The notes under the pieces were generated by a model. It was given only the letters and a program-made list of their open reading frames with translations. It was not told the origin of the DNA and did no database searches. 64,000 bases of DNA from Mytilus edulis. Its lineage: Eukaryota; Mollusca; Bivalvia; Mytilida; Mytilidae. A program made the position numbers and the translations under genes. Each line of letters opens with the position of its first letter. Position 1 is the first letter of the stretch. Positions 24,830-36,401 of the stretch are shown here, in pieces. The stretch is from NCBI RefSeq assembly GCF_963676685.1, contig NC_092350.1, positions 9,529,307-9,593,306 of the forward strand, given 5' to 3'.

Positions 24830-25190
24830 AATACTAAAATTACGAGGTCCAATTTGTCAGCCGTCATCACGTAAAAACGACGAATCACAGAATTCAACTT
24901 TATATATAACTAATATAGTACAAAGGTGTAGATAAAAAATTACACCACTCCAGGCCCTTTTGTTTTCCGCGTAATTAATATTGCCAATAATGACGAAGTT
25001 CCGGGTCGAGTCCGCTACCGATACCAATAGTATATTCAACTGTTACCTATTACCTTATCTGTACGTTCTGCATCTGACAGGCACACCACCAAACGTTGTA
25101 TTCAGGATTAATATGCTATATACACGGGTCATAACGGTTGTCCACAGGGTTGACACTACTAAATTGTCAAATTGTTACCTATTGTAGTAT
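24830..25190 (+). repeat. R5 repeat, tandem unit 1
   Basis: Segments around ACAGAATTCAACTTTATATA, CCACTCCAGGCCC and AATTAATATTGCCAATAATG recur in the same order at 25205-25545 with roughly a quarter of positions different. A third, inverted copy lies at 48130-48330. Confidence 0.6.
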
Positions 25191-25204
25191 TTTAATCAGT
25201 TAGA

Positions 25205-25545
25205 CTTTCTAAGATAACAATACGAATACTAAAAATCTGGACTAAAAATAAGGCGTATAGGTACAGTTTTCCATTTGTTAGTGGGCATGACGTAAAACAG
25301 CGAGGCAAAGAATTCAACTTTACTTATAACTTATATAGGACAATGCTGTTGATTAAAAAAATACTCCATTCCAGGACCTTTCGTTTTCAAAATAATTAAT
25401 ATTACCAATAATTGATAAGTTCCAGTTCGACGGGTTCAAACAGAAAGACTTGAAAGCAGAGAAAAACTGTGTATCTTATAATCGGCATCATTTTAACAGA
25501 TGACAATAATAATACTAAAATTAGGCTTGCGCATAGTTATATACT
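25205..25545 (+). repeat. R5 repeat, tandem unit 2
   Basis: Second unit of the imperfect tandem pair. It contains GTTCCAGTTCGACGGGTTCA, which is found inverted near 48270. Confidence 0.6.
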
Positions 25546-26639
25546 TTAATTCAATCACGGGTGTGTTCTAGTATGTATAACAATATGCAGTGAATTTTAA
25601 ACTTGTTAATCATATGACAAATAAATAACTCTCCTTCAAAATCACTGGGGAAAGCCTTATGAAAAAACTTTTTATTAGATTTTGTAATAAAGCATTTGGA
25701 AATAATTGCTTGAATTGTAAACTCTCAAAGACATTTTAGATAAATAACGTGCTTTTAAATTGACCCTTTTCTTTGGTTGACTCTCGAAGCTATAAACTAC
25801 ACTTTCATGCGTTTTCTTATTTTATCAATGGACTTGCAAAAAGTCTGAATGAAACTTTGTTATTACTAATAAGAAAAGAAATATTCTATAATGAAAAGAA
25901 TGAGAAAAGGTTGTTTGAAATTTCCTTCATGCATCGGCTTCTCGATATCCATTGAATATATGGATATAAGGTCATACATTTACAAGTGTAAATTGTTGAT
26001 GCATTCCAATGCATTTTGTTGATATTTTTATCATAAAACTACAGATTTGGATTAGTTGATAATGAATTCGATTAGTTCGCATGCCCCTGTGACGTATACA
26101 GCCGGTAGCAAATAAATTGAGACTTGTACGTGAAGAAACTATTCATATAGCAACATTTTAAATTGTTTTTTTCTCTCAAAATTCATGTCGGCTATTGTTT
26201 TAATTGATTGCTACATTCTGAGGGAAACGATAATAAACGTTTTATGGTAACTTTGGTTTTATGTCTTTTTTTCAAATTACTTTTCACAAGACAAGAACAT
26301 TTTCTTTTGAATTGATAACCAATAGCGTTCTCGACGAGTAAGTGTACAGTAGTAAAGAGTTTATAATTTCTCAGTGTTTGCAAGGGTTGTATTATTTTGA
26401 CACTGGTGATTTTCTAATGTTTTAATGTCACTTTTCATTCTTCCTCGTGAATTTACCTTTCCTTTATTTTAATACACAAATAACATTCAATTATGTTTTT
26501 ATTTAGTTAGTTGCACCCACTTTGTATGTTCATACAATTGCCATATGTTCGTGACTATCAGCATATAAATATCATCATGTAATTTAATATTTAAACTTAG
26601 GATTTGTTTAAGATCAGCTGCTCTAATTCTTGTGCAAAT
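25546..26639. other. AT-rich stretch, no gene recognised
   Basis: No domain-bearing frame or clear repeat noticed. Confidence 0.45.
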
Positions 26640-27330
26640 TGGTTTGACTAGACGCATATCTCTCAAAGAAGATGGGTGAAAGATACCAAAAGGGACATTT
26701 ATACTCAAGACGGAAATAGACCAACAACGTCATGCAAAAACAGAAGGGATCAAAAGAAAACAACAGAATACAAAACGCAATATAGAAAACTAAAGACGGA
26801 GCAACAAGAATCCCACAAAAACCAGGCGTGATACCAGGTTCTCCAGAACGGTAGGCAAATGCTGCTCCACATTTGGCACCCTTTGTGATGCTCATATAAG
26901 TACAAACCTGGTGATTAGTCTAGTTCGGTAGGTCACATGCGGGGTAAAGGAAGGCGGGATTGTAGTAACGACGATTGGTACATTTCTGTCGTCATTTGTA
27001 AAAGCAGACATTCCGTAACAGTCAATCAACTCGTGATAGCGTCCGTAACATTTTTTAATGGAATAATTTCAACTTAAATACTTGATAATCTTGGGCAAAC
27101 AGCTTCCTTGTGAGCACCAACCCTCTATCAAAGAAATCATGATAGGAATTGCAAGCCCTGGAATATCGTATCAACTGGGAGTTATATACGTAATATGCAG
27201 GCGCTGCCTGGATGTTGTTATATAGAGATGGAAATTTCAAAATTAGAAACCTGAAATCATCTCTTTTGTCGTAAATTCTTGTTCTCAACTCACCCTCATT
27301 TTCGATTTCTAGATGTAAGTCAAGATACGA
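26640..27330 (-). mobile_element. Penelope-like family A fragment (RT C-terminus plus 3' UTR)
   Basis: Minus strand: VKSASYLDLHLEIENEGELR, DKRDDF, IQAAPAYYVYNSQLIRYSRA and TRKL in the frame 27055-27340, then frameshifts and the 3' UTR with the GGTGCCAAATGTGGAGCAGC stretch. Truncated on its 5' side at about 27330, where an R3 tail in the opposite orientation adjoins. The open frames in the UTR are not genes. Confidence 0.75.
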
Positions 27331-27334
27331 GGCA

Positions 27335-27395
27335 GACTTTACTTTTGTGGATAGTTGTCTCATTGGCAATCATACCACATCTTCTTTTTTATATT
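27335..27395 (+). repeat. R3 repeat end
   Basis: GGATAGTTGTCTCATTGGCA followed by ATCATACCACATCTTCTTTT; only the last 60 bp of R3. Confidence 0.7.
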
Positions 27396-27955
27396 TACTG
27401 TTTTTGTTATGGTGACTATGTTGGAACGATCAAGTTTTCATTGATTTCCCACTGTGTAGTACAGGACAGGATAAAACTTTACTCATGCCAATTATTTCTT
27501 TACTTGAAACAAAGACTTCAAAGGACAAAAGCATCTTCTATTCCACAATATGGGTTAAAAAAAGCAGCATAGACAAATAATATAAATAGTTTTATCACAG
27601 AGAAACTCACAATCAACGTAATTTATATTTAAGGATAGAGCAATGTACAAAAAAGGAGCGTGTCAATTCAATCAAATATGTCAGGACAATATATCAATAA
27701 TTAATACACTCCTTTTATGCTAAACTAATAAAAAAAAATGTGTTTAATGTATGGTTTGTGATATCACTGGACAAACTTGATGAGAGGGATTTGTCATCCA
27801 GGTTTTAGAACTGCTGCAATTCTTAAACAGTTCGAACGTTGTTTTCCATTTGTACTTTGTTGAGAAAGTGTCTTATATATACTGTACGTACTATCATCTA
27901 CAAAAATGTGTTTTCTTTTTTTTGGCGTCTATGTTAGACTTCCTCACCCCATTTT
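27396..27955. other. No gene recognised
   Basis: A 97-residue frame (27279-27572, plus) begins inside the repeats and has no domain; I do not call it a gene. Confidence 0.45.
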
Positions 27956-27959
27956 GTCA

Positions 27960-28110
27960 ATATAACAGAACTAAAAAACCAGCTGTTATATAAGTGGGAT
28001 GTTAAGCTATAGCTATAAACCTAGGGTTATCCACCATTTTCTTCGGAACCTGCCTGCTCCAAGTTAGAAATAAAACAATTGTTTTCGGTTCGTTCCTTTT
28101 TTTTAAAATA
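27960..28110 (+). repeat. R4 repeat-tail fragment
   Basis: The TTAAGCTATAGCTATAAACC and CCACCATTTTCTTC...CCTGCC pieces match 37930-38000 and 17480-17560. Confidence 0.55.
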
Positions 28111-28139
28111 TGCCTTCTGTTCAATTTTGTCAGTATTTA

Positions 28140-28450
28140 GGGACTAGTCTTATTGATGTATGTGCCTATCCCAAGTCAGGAGCCTGTAAATCAGTGGTTG
28201 TCGTTTGTTTATGTGTTACATATTTGTTTTTCGTTCATTTTTTTTACATAAATAAGGCCGTTAGTTTTCTCGTTTGAATTGTTTTACATTGTCTTATCGG
28301 GGCCTATTATAGCTGACTATGCGGTATGGGCTTTGTTCATTGTTGAATGCCGTACGGTGACCTATAGTTGTTAATGTCTGTGTCATTTTGGTCTTTTGTG
28401 GATAGTTGTCTCATTGGCAATCATACCACATCTTCTTTTTTATATTACCC
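28140..28450 (+). repeat. R3 repeat tail, best copy
   Basis: Runs from GTGCCTATCCCAAGTCAGGA through GCCGTACGGTGACCTATAGT to the end TTGTCTCATTGGCAATCATA...CACATCTTCTTTT. No coding part is attached. The polar structure with many 5'-truncated copies suggests the 3' end of a retroelement. Confidence 0.75.
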
Positions 28451-29129
28451 CGTTTGAATTAACATTGGCGTTCGGTATTTTTGTTATACCTTTTTCTATT
28501 TTTTTAACAATACAAGTCGTTTAGAACACTTAGCAAAGAAACCTTGTTTAAACCACACACTGCTTTGTCCCGATCAGTTTTCTTTATCTTTATTATACCT
28601 TTTTATGAATATTACGGGCGGAACTTGGATTAGATTAAGGTACCCTTTATATATTTAAATTTGTTAAAAAGTTTGCAGTAAAGTTGGATTGAATAAAAAA
28701 TACCGATATTTTGGTATCATTAACAACTCAATGGTATATACAATACAATATCTTTATCAGTATTGCATTGGCGTTTTTTTTTGTGGCACTTTAGTGTTTC
28801 GTTGTTTTCCTCTTATTTTTGTTGTGTTTCCTTCAGTTTTGGTTTGTAACCCGGATTTTTTTTCTCTCAATCATTTATGAATTTCGAACAGCTGTATACT
28901 ACTGTTGCCTTTATTTGTCACTGTGATTTTTTTTTTAAATAAATCGAAAATATGGTTTTACCCAAATAAATGCGGATGCATTATGTAATTATACGAATGG
29001 AAAATCATGAAAATGCAAAAGGATTAAACAATTATTAATATTTGAACAAAAGGGTACAAAAACAAAAGTATTTAAGACCATCGAAAGGATACTTTTTTTT
29101 AAATAATAATAAAAAAATTTATTCAGTAT
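28451..29129. other. AT-rich stretch, no gene recognised
   Basis: Only short Phe- and Val-rich frames such as 28689-28880; nothing identifiable. Confidence 0.45.
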
Positions 29130-29272
29130 ACATGTACTAATTTATCTCTACACTCAAGAGATAATTATTATAACAATTTATTAGAATTGCACGACCAAAG
29201 TTATCCTGCAATCATAAAATTAATAATAATTATCTCTTGAGTGTAGAGATAAATTATTACATGTATAGATTC
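29130..29272. mobile_element. Small inverted-repeat element (MITE-like)
   Basis: Two inverted arms of about 40 bp (29130-29170 and 29226-29272) share TTTATCTCTACACTCAAGAG and its flanking sequence, separated by about 55 bp with no coding content. Confidence 0.7.
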
Positions 29273-29616
29273 TTGTCCTATCAACTAAAAGTTTATAATT
29301 GAATTATCTTACTACTTTAAATTCTTGTTGTTCATCCTGAATATTAAAGAAAATATCCGATTTTTGAAATGAATAAAATATAGAAACTTACATATGTGAC
29401 TTTTAACAAATGCCTATACTATACTGCCCAGATCATATACAACTACCATTTTTTTTCAGAATATTAAAATATGTATTAATTGAATATTCTCAAAAATGAT
29501 GACAAAGGTTATATATGGACAGTCATTCTTCTGAATTATCGATTTAAACATATATATTTTCTAGATATGCTCACAATTAATGAAACCAAGACTATTCCAA
29601 CTTATGAATATGTCAT

Positions 29617-29829
29617 CTTTACCCAGACTAACATATCCATCAGTAAACAACTAAAGAATTTAAAGACGTCAATACCAGTCTAAGAAAGGCATAAGCTTGT
29701 GCAATGTCAAAACATAAATGTGGACAAGATGAAGAATCATAGTGTTTAGACTGTATAACAATACATACTATCATTCAGAAAAAAGAAGCAGATATCAAGG
29801 GGACAATTAAAAAATCTGTAGAAACTGAC
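29617..29829 (+). repeat. Short duplicated segment (paralog of 6308-6525)
   Basis: About 95 percent identical by eye to 6308-6525. It runs directly into a Penelope-like 3' UTR on its right. Confidence 0.8.
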
Positions 29830-30395
29830 AACGCCTTGACAAGAAAGGAGAGACTACGAAAAGATACACAAGTTCATAAAACACTGCACAGAAAACTAAA
29901 GACCGAACACGACGAACCCCGTTGAGATCCGTGGCGACCTCAAGTGCATTGGAACGATAAGTAGATTCTGCTTCACAAGTGGCACACATTTTACAATTTA
30001 GGTACAATTTTGGTGATGAGTTTTAATACGCTGATGTTACATTTGAGTAAAAGAGTACGGATTATGTTTATTTCAATTGTTAAAACTTTGTGTTCATATG
30101 CGATCCAGATAATCCATACCTTTCAGCCAACTGGTGATGGCGTCCGTAGCATTTTCGAAGGGATGATATCCAACTAACCACTTGGAACCATGGTTCAATA
30201 GCTTCCTAGTTAGAAAGAAACAACCCTCTATAAGAAAAATCATGATAAGAAACGCAAACTCTGAAATAACGATTAATCTGGGAGATATATACTTCATATT
30301 CAAGCGTTGAAGGAATGTTGTTACATAAAAATGAAAGTTTACAATTTTAAAGCTGAAATCCTCCCTTATGTCGTAAAGTTTTATTGATATATTTG
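29830..30395 (-). mobile_element. Penelope-like family A fragment (RT C-terminus plus 3' UTR)
   Basis: Minus strand: the DFSF segment, then TRKLLNHGSKWLVGYHPFEN in the frame 30094-30303, followed by the UTR with a CACTTGTGAAGCAGAATCTA-type stretch. Frameshifted relative to the copy at 60280. Confidence 0.7.
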
Positions 30396-31032
30396 AGACA
30401 TAATCAAAGATCTTAGTTTGTTATCCGGACTAGTTTTCTCTTAATCGATTTATGACTTTTAAACAGCTGTATACTACTGTTGCATTTATTTAGAACAATG
30501 TTTAATTGATAATCGTTAAGATTAAGTCAACAAGTTAACATGGATCGTATTCAATTTTATGAGCTCTATAACCAAAACCATCTCAATAAAATTAGGCTAC
30601 GATATACTGTTTGTAATACGATTTCTGCAGGTTCAGCCTAAATTCTTACCCAGTATTCGATTATGGATTTTTTTAATAATTTTATTATCAACTGAATGCA
30701 TTATTGTCATTTGTTAAAATATAACTAAGAAATGAAGAATTTAAAAAAAAAGATGTTCAAAATATTTTGTATATAATTTTCTGTAATTTTCGTCCCGCCA
30801 TGGCGCAGCACCTTTTACTTTTAAAGTGAAATATCTCGAGGAAGATATTTTTAATATAGTTAATCTTTTTAATCGAAGTTGTCGAAAGTTTTTGATGAAA
30901 AGTTTTATCAAATATAAAGAAAATACGTTCATATGACGAAACTACGACAAGCAAACTGCAAATTGTGATATTAGGATATATATTGAAATTAAAATGCGAA
31001 CTGTCCGTGAGGAAGCAATATTTTTTCAAATG
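30396..31032. other. AT-rich stretch, no gene recognised
   Basis: Overlapping minus-strand frames 30741-31029 have no recognisable domain. Confidence 0.45.
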
Positions 31033-31086
31033 AGGAAAATACGATAAACGAACTGTGAGAAATGTTGAAAATGAAAAGCTGACTAG

Positions 31087-31434
31087 GTCGATGCCACTGC
31101 TGGTGGACGTTTCGTCCCCGAGGGTATCACCAGCCCAGTAGTCAGCACTTCGGTGTTGACATGAATATCAATTATATGGTCATTTTTATTTATAAATTTT
31201 CTGTTTACAAAACTTTGAATTTTTCGAAAAACTAAGGATTTTCTTACTCCAGGAGTAGATTACCTTAGCCGTATTTGGCACAACTTTTTGGAATTTTGGG
31301 TCCTCAATGCTCTTCAACTTTGTATTTGTTTGGCTTTTTTACTATTTGGATCTGAGCGTCACTGATGAGTGTAATGTAAACGAAACGCGCGTCTGGCGTA
31401 TAAAATTATGATCCTGGTACTTTTGATAACTATT
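31087..31434 (+). repeat. R1 dispersed repeat, near full-length copy inserted in the duplicated block
   Basis: It starts GGTCGATGCCACTGCTGGTG and ends TGGTACTTTTGATAACTATT. Copy 1 of the block lacks it, so its limits are set by comparison. About 348 bp, non-coding. Confidence 0.85.
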
Positions 31435-32933
31435 AACTTAAATTGATTATTATTATGGTCAATTATGAGATTTAATAGTAATCATCCGATTATTACCCTT
31501 CTGATGGGGATAAGCGGATTACTTGGCATCACAACTTTTAACACATTTTGTAAACGTTAATTACCTGAGGGTCATAAACTTGTCAAGAAAATTGAAGACA
31601 GAGAGAATTAAAGTAATTTAATGTGTAAATATTGCTACACCTTCAAAATTTAAGTGACGAAATTGATATGAAATACTTTCATCATTTTGAAAACCGTTTT
31701 GTACAATACGAAAATGACGAGCGCTAGCAAAATCAAAATTGAAATTGAGAATAGAAATGGGGAATATGTTAAAGAGATAACAACCCGGAGATGGGCCTCA
31801 GCTGGCCCCTAAAAAACAATTATGGAAAATAAATATGATATACAGCAATAACCAACAACCACCAAATTACTGGGTTCTGACTATGGACAGATACAAACAG
31901 AATTTGGAGGGTTAAACGTGTTAGCCGCCACAAAACAACCCTAACATTGGACAGTGTATGTGAATAATCTCAGACATTAAATCTTTTAAAAAAGGTACAA
32001 CTTTGAAAATTGTATACGTAGGATTGGATAGCGGACACAGTACAGTACAAACATTTTTTTGATACTTTAGATACAACTGAGATGAATATGTAAACCAATT
32101 TTCCAGAGTATGAAGCATAACTCATGCCTTGTTTTTTTAATTACCTGTCTATTGCGCCCTTGCTGCTTTGATTATAATAACCACGCAATCGTGTTAATGT
32201 ACCTGTCCAAGTCAAAAACCTGTAATTCAGTGGCTGCCGTGTGTTGCTTTTTGTAGGATTTGTTATCTGTTTAATGTTTTACCAAAATCCAGCCGTTGTT
32301 TTTTTTCGATTTGAAACGTTTTACATTTTGTACTTTTACAGATGACTATATGGTATTGTTTGCGATCACTGTTTTAGGTCGATTGACTACCTATAAATGC
32401 TTATTTCTATGGCATGTGGTCTCTGGTGGGCAGTAGTTTCATTGGCATCTCCCATTAGCTGTATAAGGATATGATGATATTAGATTATGTTTCATTGATA
32501 ATCACATTTATTTCTCACGGTTGTCAATATTATAATTAATAAGACATTATCATAAACAGGTTTGTATTTTTATCTCGTTACTTTTTTTTTTATGAATTTC
32601 GTTTTTAATGTTGTAAACTATCGATGTAGATTTAAGAATTCTCTGACCAGATTTGTTCACGGGCAAATCATACTTTAGATTGGTTGTGTTTCTTCTGCCT
32701 TCATGAATTTAAAAATAGCAGAAAACAATCAACTTTATCTTTGAAATGAAATATGCTAAGTTTGGTAGATAAATTTAATTCATTTGTTAGAACTTATTTA
32801 TATATATAAACAAAATTATGATCAATTTATTACAACTAGGTTTTTTTAGATACAGAGTATTTTTGTTTGAATCAAATCATTTTCCAACTTAACCATTTAA
32901 GGTGAGATAACTCATATAGTTTAACTTCATAAA

Positions 32934-32960
32934 TAAACTCATCATAGATACCAGGATAAA
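32934..32960 (-). repeat. 27-bp solo end of R1
   Basis: Compared with copy 1 (near 5936), copy 2 has an extra AAACTCATCATAGATACCAG plus a few bases and nothing else. The same sequence forms the outer end of the R1 copy at 63852. Confidence 0.75.
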
Positions 32961-33206
32961 GGATTGTGTTGTTACTCTATCTATGTAGTATAATATTAAA
33001 AAAAAACGAGTCCTGTAAACCCAATTCTTCTTTTTTTTTGTCACGTGAAAGCCAATTATAAGAGATATTCTAATATTTTATCTTAATTCAATATCGTTTG
33101 GGTTTTGTTTTCTATCACAAAAATTGGCGTTTCCATTTATAATGTACATTAAATATGAACATTTTGCACAACCTGTAGCTTGATAAATATCTCGGCGAAT
33201 CATTTT

Positions 33207-34966
33207 ATTTGGCAATCGCTAATGGCAGTCAGCAGGGTTAAAGAACATCAGTTGTTCGACCTGTTAGTCAAATGCGTTTTGTTTAAATATACTTTTTCAC
33301 TTTTTTGGTCTTTTGGAAAATGTTGTTTGTGCTGTTTTTAGACCCGTCTACAACGAAATTTGTTTTACATGCACACGTATAAAAATTGCGGTTTTTATCC
33401 AACGCAATCATAGGTTTGAACGTAGTTTTCAATTTAGACTCGTTTATATTTTTTCGTTTGGGCTTGTATCATATTTTTCCCTCTGGTTTATATGATCCGT
33501 TCATCCTATATTGACTCTTAAAATTCAAGAGTTTATCTAAAAATGAGGGTACTTTTTATATGGCCTTCCAAATACCGTTTCGATCCCAAACATCACTGTA
33601 GAGACATTTATTGTCGAAATCCGGATCTGGTGTACTAAAAAATATTGACACCGTATGTTTGTGGCATAACATCGTGGCCACAAGTTAATTTTTTTCTGTT
33701 TAGTATTAAATTTATATTAAGATCCATTTTGTTACATCTTGTGATCAATTTTATTTGGCAATCGCCAATGGCAGTCAGCAGGGTTAAAGAACATCAGTTG
33801 TTCGACCTGTTAGTCAAATGCGTTTTGTTTAAATATACTTTTTCACTTTTTTGGTCTTTTGGAAAATGTTGTTTGTGCTGTTTTTAGACCCTTCTACAAC
33901 GAAATTTGTTTTACATGCACACGTATAAAAATTGCGGTTTTTATCCAACGCAATCATAGATTTGAACGTAGTTTTCAATTTAGACTCGTTTATATTTTTT
34001 CGTTTGGGCTTGTATCATATTTTTCCCTCCGGTTTATATGATCCGTTCATCCTATATTGACTCTTAAAATTCAAGAGTTTATCTAAAAATAAGGGTACTT
34101 TTTATATGGCCTTCCAAATACCGTTTCGATCCCAAACATCACTGTAGAGACATTTATTGTCGAAATCCGGATCTGGTGTACTAAAAAAATATTGACACCG
34201 TATGTTTGTGGCATAACATCGTGGCCACAAGTTAATTTTTTTTCTGTTTAGTATTAAATTTATATTAAGATCCATTTTGTTACATCTTGTGATCAATTTT
34301 ATTTGGCAATCGCCAATGGCAGTCAGCAGGGTTAAAGAACATCAGTTGTTCGACCTGTTAGTCAAATGCGTTTTGTTTAAATATACTTTTTCACTTTTTT
34401 GGTCTTTTGGAAAATGTTGTTTGTGCTGTTTTTAGACCCTTCTACAACGAAATTTGTTTTACATGCACACGTATAAAAATTGCGGTTTTTATCCAACGCA
34501 ATCATAGATTTGAACGTAGTTTTCAATTTAGACTCGTTTATATTTTTTCGTTTGGGCTTGTATCATATTTTTCCCTCCGGTTTATATGATCCGTTCATCC
34601 TATATTGACTCTTAAAATTCAAGAGTTTATCTAAAAATGAGGGTACTTTTTATATGGCCTTCCAAATACCGTTTCGATCCCTAACATCACTGTAGAGACA
34701 TTTATTGTCGAAATCCGGATCTGGTGTACTAAAAAAATATTGACACCGTATGTTTGTGGCATAACATCGTGGCCACAAGTTAATTTTTTTTCTGTTTAGT
34801 ATTAAATTTATATTAGGATCCATTTTGTTACATCTTGTGATCAATTTTATTTGGAAATCGTCAATGGCAGTCAGCAGGGTTAAAGAACATCAGTTGTTCG
34901 ACCTGTTAGTCAAATGCGTTTTGTTTAAATATACTTTTTTCACTTTTTTGGTCTTTTGGAAAATGT
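33207..34966. repeat. Tandem array of a 547-bp unit, about 3.2 copies
   Basis: The marker TTATTTGGCAATCGC...CAGTCAGCAGGG recurs at 33211, 33757, 34305 and 34853, spacing 546, 548 and 548 bp. Units are very similar, so the array is young. The same 60-residue plus-strand frame recurs in units 1 to 3 (33313, 33859, 34407), and a 64-residue minus-strand frame in units 2 and 3. I see no domain in either and do not call genes. The fourth unit is cut at about 34966. Confidence 0.9.
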
Positions 34967-34974
34967 GGGGTTTT

Positions 34975-36048
34975 TTTTATTGAAAATTTTCTGATCACAT
35001 GCATTTGTAAAATCAGATTTGGCACTTTAAATTTTGGAAACACATTCAAGTACTTTTGCAAGTTTACTATCATTTTCTTGTTATTTGAATCCTCCATTGT
35101 TTCATTTTAGCCGAAAAAGTACGAAGAAGTTTGCCATCCTCTCTAACATTTTTTCAGGACTAAATTGTGTTACAGACCATTCATTACTTTGGTTGCTTGA
35201 TTTTGATTCATTGTTATTGTTTACATCACCTTTGTTTTCAAATAACTGTTTTTCACATGTTTGATCATCATCAAGTATGCCTAAAGTGTCCTCCTCGTTG
35301 GCCTCTTCTATAGGGCTACTTGTAGGTCATAAGTGGATCCAGGGGGGGGGGGGCTGGGGGGACCGGGCCCCCCTTTCGTGGGAAAAATTTGGTCGATTAT
35401 ATAGGGAATCACTGAAGCATGACTGGAGAGGGCCCTCCCTTATGTCAGTCAGCGGGCCCCCCTTAGGAAAAGTTCTGGATCCGCCACTGTAGGTGTATTA
35501 TGTCGAATAACTTGTTCACCATTGAACTCTTTAATTTTCTTAATTAGTGCTATCAAGATAGGAAAATCCCGTTTGACAAATTTGTCTTTGGCATTACCCT
35601 GTATCTGGATGACCCCAATGCTAATAAAAAATGTAACTTTGTATAGAAGGGGGGTATCTGTATCATACGGATGCTTCGCTAAAATTTCAATACATATGGC
35701 TTTATTGCCTCCTGCATTCTTATTTCAATCTGCTGGATCATCAAACCATCTTAAATCATGTTCGGCGAAGTTACCAAGATGATCATAATACCATACATAA
35801 AGAGTTTTGATGCACAAGAGAATGCGATCAACTTTCACACGAAAGGCAACCATGTTTGCCTTGTCCTCATATAGATTAATGTCTATCGACTCATATTTAG
35901 CTCGTTTAGCCTTAACGCCTGCTGGCGTTTTCAACTTTGTAGGTATACATTCTGAAGGATATTCTGAGAAAATGCTATCCAGATTAAGGTCGTTGGATTT
36001 TTCAATTGTTTTGATAACGGATTCAATTGTTATTCCATTGTCCGCCAT
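34975..36048 (-). pseudogene. Broken gene-like reading frame, interrupted by a small element
   Basis: Minus strand, start ATG at 36048 in context CAAAATGG. The first 107 residues begin MADNGITIESVIKTIEKSND and include KVDRILLCIKTLYVWYYD. A TGA at 35725-35727 is followed, in the same frame, by about 80 more residues including YKVTFFISIGVIQIQGNAKD and RDFPILIALIKKIKEF. A small inverted-repeat element follows (35332-35495), then an open frame continues: SPIEEANEEDTLGILDDDQT, then SVTQFSPEKMLERMANFF. A frameshift near 35105 leads to MEDSNNKKMIVNLQKYLNVF. The QGN-x(5)-F-x(3)-DFP-x-L core resembles uncharacterised bivalve proteins that I think travel with retroelements. Function unknown. Confidence 0.5.
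35332..35495. mobile_element. Small GGATCC-ended inverted-repeat element (R6), copy 1
   Basis: The ends AGTGGATCCAGGGG and TCTGGATCCGCCACT are inverted repeats. Internal G and C runs pair with each other. TGTAGGT occurs on both sides (35321-35327 and 35489-35495) and could be the target duplication. The same family occurs at 36760-36900. Confidence 0.65.
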
Positions 36049-36401
36049 TTTGTTTTATATGTGCGATACACGCTTTGCACAGTTGAATATTACGAGATAT
36101 GCAGGATTATAAATAAAAAGTTCAAGCGATGCAGTTTATACATTGAGTTAGTTCATATAATTAATTATACTTTAACTAATTTTCATGGTGTTTTCCTGTC
36201 CGGAAACGTGGAAGTAGGCAGCATTTTTCTCTGCTAAAATTTCATTGCCGCTTTTAATTCAAGGGCAGAGGTCCATATATAGCGTATCGCCCTCGTCAAA
36301 AGTCCATAATTGATAAATATTAATATGTAAACTTATATAATTAAAACTCAGTCAAGGTAAAATGAAAATTTGGTATGATAAGCATGTCGGTTGGATATAT
36401 A

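Larger units (their letters stand above)
31033..33200 (+). repeat. Duplicated block, copy 2 (paralog of 4366-6200), with insertions
   Basis: Same sequence as copy 1, interrupted by an R1 element (31087-31434) and a 27-bp piece (about 32934-32960), plus a 9-bp insertion near 31634 and small indels. The right end at about 33200 is where the 547-bp tandem array starts. Confidence 0.85.

Noticed and set aside
33313..34589. Three identical 60-residue frames as a gene family
   Set aside because: They are one frame repeated by the 547-bp tandem array, without domain or coding bias.
35341..35352. G run as a G-quadruplex regulatory site
   Set aside because: It belongs to the R6 mini-element and pairs with its own C runs; no promoter context.
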